A stretch of 64,000 bases of DNA from Paludibacteraceae bacterium (GTDB lineage Bacteria > Bacteroidota > Bacteroidia > Bacteroidales > Paludibacteraceae). Made by a program: the position numbers and the translations under genes. Below are positions 59,552 through 64,000 of this stretch, one piece after another (position 1 is the stretch's first letter; every line of letters starts with the position of its first letter). The DNA is taken from NCBI GenBank assembly GCA_017478725.1, contig JAFVDD010000042.1, positions 1 through 64,000 of the forward strand. Reading direction: 5' to 3'. Below the pieces are notes generated by a model. That model was not told where the DNA came from and ran no database searches. It saw nothing but the letters and a program-made list of their open reading frames with translations.

Positions 59552-62500
59552 TTACTTCACTTCCTGTCCGGTAACGGTATAGATCTTCTCCCCGCGGAGA
59601 ATGTAGATGATATTATCTATCATGATCTTACGCGGAGCGGAGGACGCGTCAGTGCGGATATCTTCGATGCCTTCGGTTATAGGTGTATCACAGTCGATTA
59701 CATCTGCAGCGAAGGGATATACACTCTCGTCCAAACGGTAGCAAGTAGAGGAAGTTACGCCAATAATATCTACCGTCTGATAGCCGTTTCCATTCCAGAT
59801 GATGTTGACATCTTGGATGCTCTTGTCGAAGGAATAGCTCCACCATCCCTCTGTATCTTTAGCAACAGCAGTGCCGGGCCATGCGCCGCAGGGTTGCGTC
59901 GTTCCATTACCTGTCCATGCGTAGAGATAAACATTGCTCTGTATGTTCTCGCTTATCGGATAGAGGCGAACAGTGATGGGGTCTTGCTCTGGAGGAACTG
60001 CGCCGGCACACTCGGCTACAAAGTGAAGATCCTTAATCTCCCATGTGGCGTACGCCGAAGCCGTACTCATGTATCGGAAGGCAAAGACGGTGTTGGCGCC
60101 AACCATCGAAACAGGTACGGTGATGGTCACGCTGACGAAGGTCCAGTTGGTATTGGATGCATACGGCGAGATGGTCAGTTGCTGCCATGTGGAAGCTGCA
60201 TAACTGCCTTTGTAATCCGCTGTAACCCAAAGGGTCAGTTCATTGGCAGGCGTGCCGGCAAACTTATGCGTATGCTGGAACGACAGCGTCACGGTCTCCA
60301 TGCCGCTCAAGTCCTTGGCGGGTGTCATGAGGTGACCTGTATAACCGCCTTGCTTGGTCGCTTTAGCACCGTATTGGGCATCGTATTTCCAGATGGAAGC
60401 ATCATCTGTCGTCATTTCTCCCAAACCGCTTCCGCCGGTTTGCAACCAAGTCACATTAATGTCGTTGCATTCGGTTACCGGTGGTTGTTGTGTGTTGTTT
60501 CGATCTACTATATTGGATCTTCCTATAAGAGCGGTCTTCACTGCGGCAGGTGCGCGGTGGGCTGGCGCCGCTGCGGAAGTACCAGAAAGCACGTATTCCA
60601 CTACGTAGTACGGCTCGGCGTCAAGCGGCGCTTGATCTGTGTAAGAGGTAGCGGAAGCGGCTACAGAACCAATCTGCGCAAGTGCAGAAACAGATGAACC
60701 GCGGAGGATGTTGTAGGTCACCACGTCGGCACCCTCGTAGGCATTCCAGATGAGGTTATAAGTGCCCTCTTGCACACCGCGGTTGATAGTGGCATGCACG
60801 GTCTTATGCGCTTCGCTCTCATTGCTATACGAGCCATTGACCATGATACCTTGTACTTTGTATCGGTCGGGTTGTTGCGCGGCATCGGACTGCGTGTCGG
60901 TATATACTCCTTGCTCTGCAGGCACTACGGCTATCTCTGCAAACTGATTGAGCACATTGGTCTCTTTGAGAATGCGCACTGACGGGAAATTGGTGGCATC
61001 TGCCTCGAAATGAATCACATTCTGCGCATTCGCATCGACCGTAACGAGTGAGATTGCAGGCAGTGTCGTATTGGCGATAACCGTTATAGGGGAATAGAAC
61101 CATGCGTCGCAGCCATTTGAGTTGACGACATAGAGGTAAATAACCACATCTTCCTGCGTCAGCGAGGTCTTGTCTGGTACTTCGTGTGCCGTTATTTGCA
61201 GTCCATCAACGGTAAGTCGTTTGTCTCGAATCGTCCTGCCATACGCATCCATATAGATACCGTTTGAGAGTATCTGACGCCTCTCGTCATTGCCGATTTG
61301 CACATACCACTCGTAGCGGATTACTTCGGCAGGAATAGTTGCCGTAGCCGGATGTTCCATCAGCAGCATTGTAGGCAGGGTAACAGCCATGTCGTAGGGA
61401 TTGTCTATTGTGATAGTGTGCGTGTAGGTCATGCCGTCCACCGTTACGGCGATAGTCTTCTGTCCTGCGGAACCCCAATGCACGGTGTACGGACCATAAC
61501 CCGAACCGCTGACGATTGTTCCTCCGTCAAAGTCCCATATCGGCTCGCTCGCGCTTGTCTCTCCACGATAACTGATTAGGACATCGGTTAAGGCACATGC
61601 TTGCGTTACTGCTTCTACCGGGTTGGTACGCGAATAGGTGACAGTGAGCGCAGGCGTGAAGTCCGAGAAGTGCTGCTGCATATCAAGCGCTTGTATCTTT
61701 ATCTCATACACGCTTGATGACAGAGCAGATGTCGGGATAAGGAACTGCGTGGCGTTGATATAGGTGTAGTCGGACAGCGGCATCGTGCCGTTGTTGCCGC
61801 CGTTGAGCGGCGAGATGATGTAGGTGCTGCTGCCTTGCAACCTAATCGAGAGGTTGTAGCGCATCAGCGCAGCAGGCGTATGGTCATCCACGGCAGGAGT
61901 CCATGTAATGAGTAGTCCTTCGTCCGTCGCCGTGGCTGTTAAGTCGGTAGGAATAGCGGGGGCGGTGTCCGCAAGGTTATATATACGATAGGAACTCTCG
62001 GATGTAAAGTATTGTTCGTTTCCTGATAAATAAGTAGTCGTGTAAGCACTTTGATTATCCATCAGCCACCCGTAGTTCTCTATACCACTTGCACCCATGA
62101 ACCATACATATAAACCTACGCGATAAGGATAAGCGGAATTTCCACTATTCGGATATTTCACATTTTGCCCTGCGAAAAGGATGTCCGGATACCCATTGGC
62201 ATCTATATCACGAACAAAACAGGGGTTTGCACTGCGTGTATTATCCATATATCTTTCACGCAATTCTTCACTGGGCAACTCCTCCGGTGCAGAGAAAGAC
62301 AGATTGCGATTATTCCACATCATATGGAGTGTGCGGGTACTGCCAAGGTTGAGGCAGATGTCTATGTAACCATCACCGTTGAAATCAGCAAGATATACAT
62401 CTCCATCACTCCACTGCACAGATTGCGCAAACGGGATGGTTTTCATTTCGAAGTTCCCTTCGCCGCGGCTATAGGCTATTTTGAGTGCCGAACCGCTCAT

Positions 62501-64000
62501 CTGCGCCATGTCCACAAAGCCGTCATGGTCAAAGTCCGCCATAAAACCATTGTTCTTTGCACTGCTCACATAATCGCCGATAATGCTGCTAACCGATTGC
62601 GCGAGATATGAACCGTCTTCTTGTTCAACCATCAGTTGATAACCATCGGCAGAGCCATAAAAGACATCGTAACGACCATTGTGCGTAAAGTCTTGCGCAA
62701 GGTTGTAGTAAGTGCCCACAGTTGTGTTTCCCTCTTTTTCGTTGTAACCAAAGAGATACGCCACATTGTCGTCATCCACACGGTCGGAGAGGGTGTTCGC
62801 ATCGGCTGCGTGCGGCAAGTAGGAATAGAGTTTGTTACTACTACCATATTCTTCTTGCAAGAGCAGGTCTGCATGTCCATCGCGGTTGTAGTCATACCAT
62901 TGATTGCCGGTCACTCTCCAACCTGAGGTCAGGAAATTGGTATTCCACAGTCCTTCTGCCTGTTGGGACATGTCGCCGGTCGTTGTGCCGACTAATACCG
63001 CCTTGTTGCCTAAGACATCGGCGCGTCCGTCGTAGTTGAAATCCGCAGTAGGTTGATTGAGGAAATACCTATTGACGACTGTTTCAAGCGGTGTTACACC
63101 GGCGGGCAGAACGCGTACTATCTGCGAAGCACTTGCCTCTCTTCCGTCCGGGGCAGTGATGGTATGTGTGATGGTCTTGAGCCCTCCTACCGGGAAGGTA
63201 ACTTCTCTCTGCGAAGCACTGATGCTGTCTGTCACGCCGTCAGTCACTGACCATTCGTGCACATATCCTTCCGACATGGGCGTAAAGGTGATGAGCAGTT
63301 TCTCGTTGAGACGCAATAAAGTGCTATTGAGTGTAAAGTCCGCCGACAGTTTCTCATGACGGATAGTGGCTTCTGCCGACCAAGCCGAACCGGCATGCTG
63401 AGCATCGATAGCCTGTACGGCTACATAGATATCGCCCGGCGCATAGGAGTTCAGGTCAATCGTATAGGAGTGTGCACGACCGGCATGCCCGTCAAGGAAG
63501 TTACGCCGAGAGCCATCCGCATTAGCGTGTGGACGAAGGATATCCATTGCGCCGCTGGAGGTACCTATACGTAGCGCATAAGTGAGGTCACACGGCATCG
63601 TATGGTCGTCTGAACCGTCGCCCCATGTGATGGTCAATACGCCTTCGTTGTATTGCAAAGCAGGAGCCACAGGAGCCGTCGGTGCTGCATTGACTTGCGC
63701 AGAAGGATAACTGTAGTGTTGCGGTAGCATAGCGGCAGCGGTCGTTCCTACGCCACTTAACCATATATCTATCTTGCCGTCGTTATCCAAATCTTCCGCT
63801 TGGAGACACGACAATGCGGTTACTTCCGTGCGTAAACCTTTTGGTATCACGAAAAGTGAGTCAGGTTGTGCAAACCGCAGATTGGCTTGCCCTTGCAACC
63901 ATACGACTTGCGACGAGTCGGGGATATTATAGTATTTGTACCCAAGGCTGGAGGAAGTGGATATGTTGCTTCCACGGAAGGCAAGCAAGTCATAATAGCC
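59552..64000 (-). CDS. Large secreted FG-GAP / Fn3 / PKD protein with starch-binding-like module (5' end missing)
   Basis: At least 1482 residues; the frame runs past the right edge. From the visible N-terminal end: an FG-GAP/VCBS calcium repeat (DLDNDGKIDIW), Fn3, PKD-like, a set of FG-GAP repeats (DYNRDGHADLL, DFDHDGFVDMA, DFNGDGYIDIC, DIDANGYPDIL) forming a likely beta-propeller, Fn3, PKD, an Ig-like region, Fn3 and a jelly-roll domain. Near the end comes a CBM26-like starch-binding module (VYLYAWTGNGTTQPCGAWPG, WWSYSFDKSIQDVNIIWNGN). The C-terminus (IIYILRGEKIYTVTGQEVK) is the short tail shared with four other secreted proteins. No catalytic domain is seen in this part. It is likely a surface glycan-binding or adhesive protein. 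Confidence 0.85.
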   Translation of the reverse strand, partial: GYYDLLAFRGSNISTSSSLGYKYYNIPDSSQVVWLQGQANLRFAQPDSLFVIPKGLRTEVTALSCLQAEDLDNDGKIDIWLSGVGTTAAAMLPQHYSYPSAQVNAAPTAPVAPALQYNEGVLTITWGDGSDDHTMPCDLTYALRIGTSSGAMDILRPHANADGSRRNFLDGHAGRAHSYTIDLNSYAPGDIYVAVQAIDAQHAGSAWSAEATIRHEKLSADFTLNSTLLRLNEKLLITFTPMSEGYVHEWSVTDGVTDSISASQREVTFPVGGLKTITHTITAPDGREASASQIVRVLPAGVTPLETVVNRYFLNQPTADFNYDGRADVLGNKAVLVGTTTGDMSQQAEGLWNTNFLTSGWRVTGNQWYDYNRDGHADLLLQEEYGSSNKLYSYLPHAADANTLSDRVDDDNVAYLFGYNEKEGNTTVGTYYNLAQDFTHNGRYDVFYGSADGYQLMVEQEDGSYLAQSVSSIIGDYVSSAKNNGFMADFDHDGFVDMAQMSGSALKIAYSRGEGNFEMKTIPFAQSVQWSDGDVYLADFNGDGYIDICLNLGSTRTLHMMWNNRNLSFSAPEELPSEELRERYMDNTRSANPCFVRDIDANGYPDILFAGQNVKYPNSGNSAYPYRVGLYVWFMGASGIENYGWLMDNQSAYTTTYLSGNEQYFTSESSYRIYNLADTAPAIPTDLTATATDEGLLITWTPAVDDHTPAALMRYNLSIRLQGSSTYIISPLNGGNNGTMPLSDYTYINATQFLIPTSALSSSVYEIKIQALDMQQHFSDFTPALTVTYSRTNPVEAVTQACALTDVLISYRGETSASEPIWDFDGGTIVSGSGYGPYTVHWGSAGQKTIAVTVDGMTYTHTITIDNPYDMAVTLPTMLLMEHPATATIPAEVIRYEWYVQIGNDERRQILSNGIYMDAYGRTIRDKRLTVDGLQITAHEVPDKTSLTQEDVVIYLYVVNSNGCDAWFYSPITVIANTTLPAISLVTVDANAQNVIHFEADATNFPSVRILKETNVLNQFAEIAVVPAEQGVYTDTQSDAAQQPDRYKVQGIMVNGSYSNESEAHKTVHATINRGVQEGTYNLIWNAYEGADVVTYNILRGSSVSALAQIGSVAASATSYTDQAPLDAEPYYVVEYVLSGTSAAAPAHRAPAAVKTALIGRSNIVDRNNTQQPPVTECNDINVTWLQTGGSGLGEMTTDDASIWKYDAQYGAKATKQGGYTGHLMTPAKDLSGMETVTLSFQHTHKFAGTPANELTLWVTADYKGSYAASTWQQLTISPYASNTNWTFVSVTITVPVSMVGANTVFAFRYMSTASAYATWEIKDLHFVAECAGAVPPEQDPITVRLYPISENIQSNVYLYAWTGNGTTQPCGAWPGTAVAKDTEGWWSYSFDKSIQDVNIIWNGNGYQTVDIIGVTSSTCYRLDESVYPFAADVIDCDTPITEGIEDIRTDASSAPRKIMIDNIIYILRGEKIYTVTGQEVK

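Overview
The window comes from a member of the Bacteroidota, probably the order Bacteroidales and resembling Paludibacteraceae-type gut or rumen lineages. The evidence is two SusC/SusD pairs, a FecI/FecR regulatory pair, a Wza/Wzc pair, LptE and SecG of the Bacteroidota type, and the Bacteroidota promoter signature TTTG-N20-TAnnTTTG, found in front of at least eight genes. Family-level placement is inference.

Region 1 (1-23.4 kb, all + strand). After the tail of an archaeal-type aspartyl-tRNA synthetase comes a compact run of 14 genes, from an ECF sigma factor and a FecR anti-sigma factor to a two-domain esterase. Gaps are 61 bases or less and three junctions overlap. It encodes a SusC with an STN signalling domain, a SusD, two beta-helix surface proteins, a small lipoprotein, two tandem fusions of an endonuclease/exonuclease/phosphatase (EEP) domain to a beta-helix, a GH65 glucosidase, a Tat-exported Gfo/Idh/MocA oxidoreductase, a glycerophosphodiester phosphodiesterase, a GlpT/UhpT-type organophosphate transporter and the esterase. 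Phosphodiesterases, an alpha-glucosidase and a sugar-phosphate or glycerol-phosphate importer inside one Sus-type locus suggest scavenging of a glycerophosphate- or phosphodiester-containing glycoconjugate rather than a plain polysaccharide.

Region 2 (23.5-33.2 kb) is one gene for a 3177-residue surface protein with about 30 beta-sandwich repeats and two carbohydrate-metabolism (PCMD-like) domains, the second in an AT-rich island.

Region 3 (33.3-40.8 kb). secG, lptE and a sigma-54-type regulator lie on the minus strand. Divergently, a Wza/Wzc exopolysaccharide export pair runs into topoisomerase III.

Region 4 (41-50.9 kb) is a pectin locus: SusC, SusD, a PL1-type pectate lyase and a small secreted binding-type protein on the plus strand. 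A 275-bp transposon-like remnant follows, then a GH28 polygalacturonase on the minus strand.

Region 5 (50.9-59.2 kb, minus strand) is housekeeping: a FAD oxidoreductase, recA, nth, a DUF4924 protein, an S4 RNA-binding protein, pth, rplY, tRNA-Gln, a HepT/MntA toxin-antitoxin pair and tyrS. It is crowded with short tandem arrays, mostly four copies of a 7- or 8-bp word. They occupy leaders and intergenic gaps and run into the coding ends of several genes.

Region 6 (59.5-64 kb) holds the 3' part of a large secreted FG-GAP/Fn3/PKD protein with a starch-binding-like module.

Five secreted proteins in the window share a short C-terminal tail (DGQ..I.RxGxxYNxxGQxL type) that looks like a truncated type IX secretion sorting signal.
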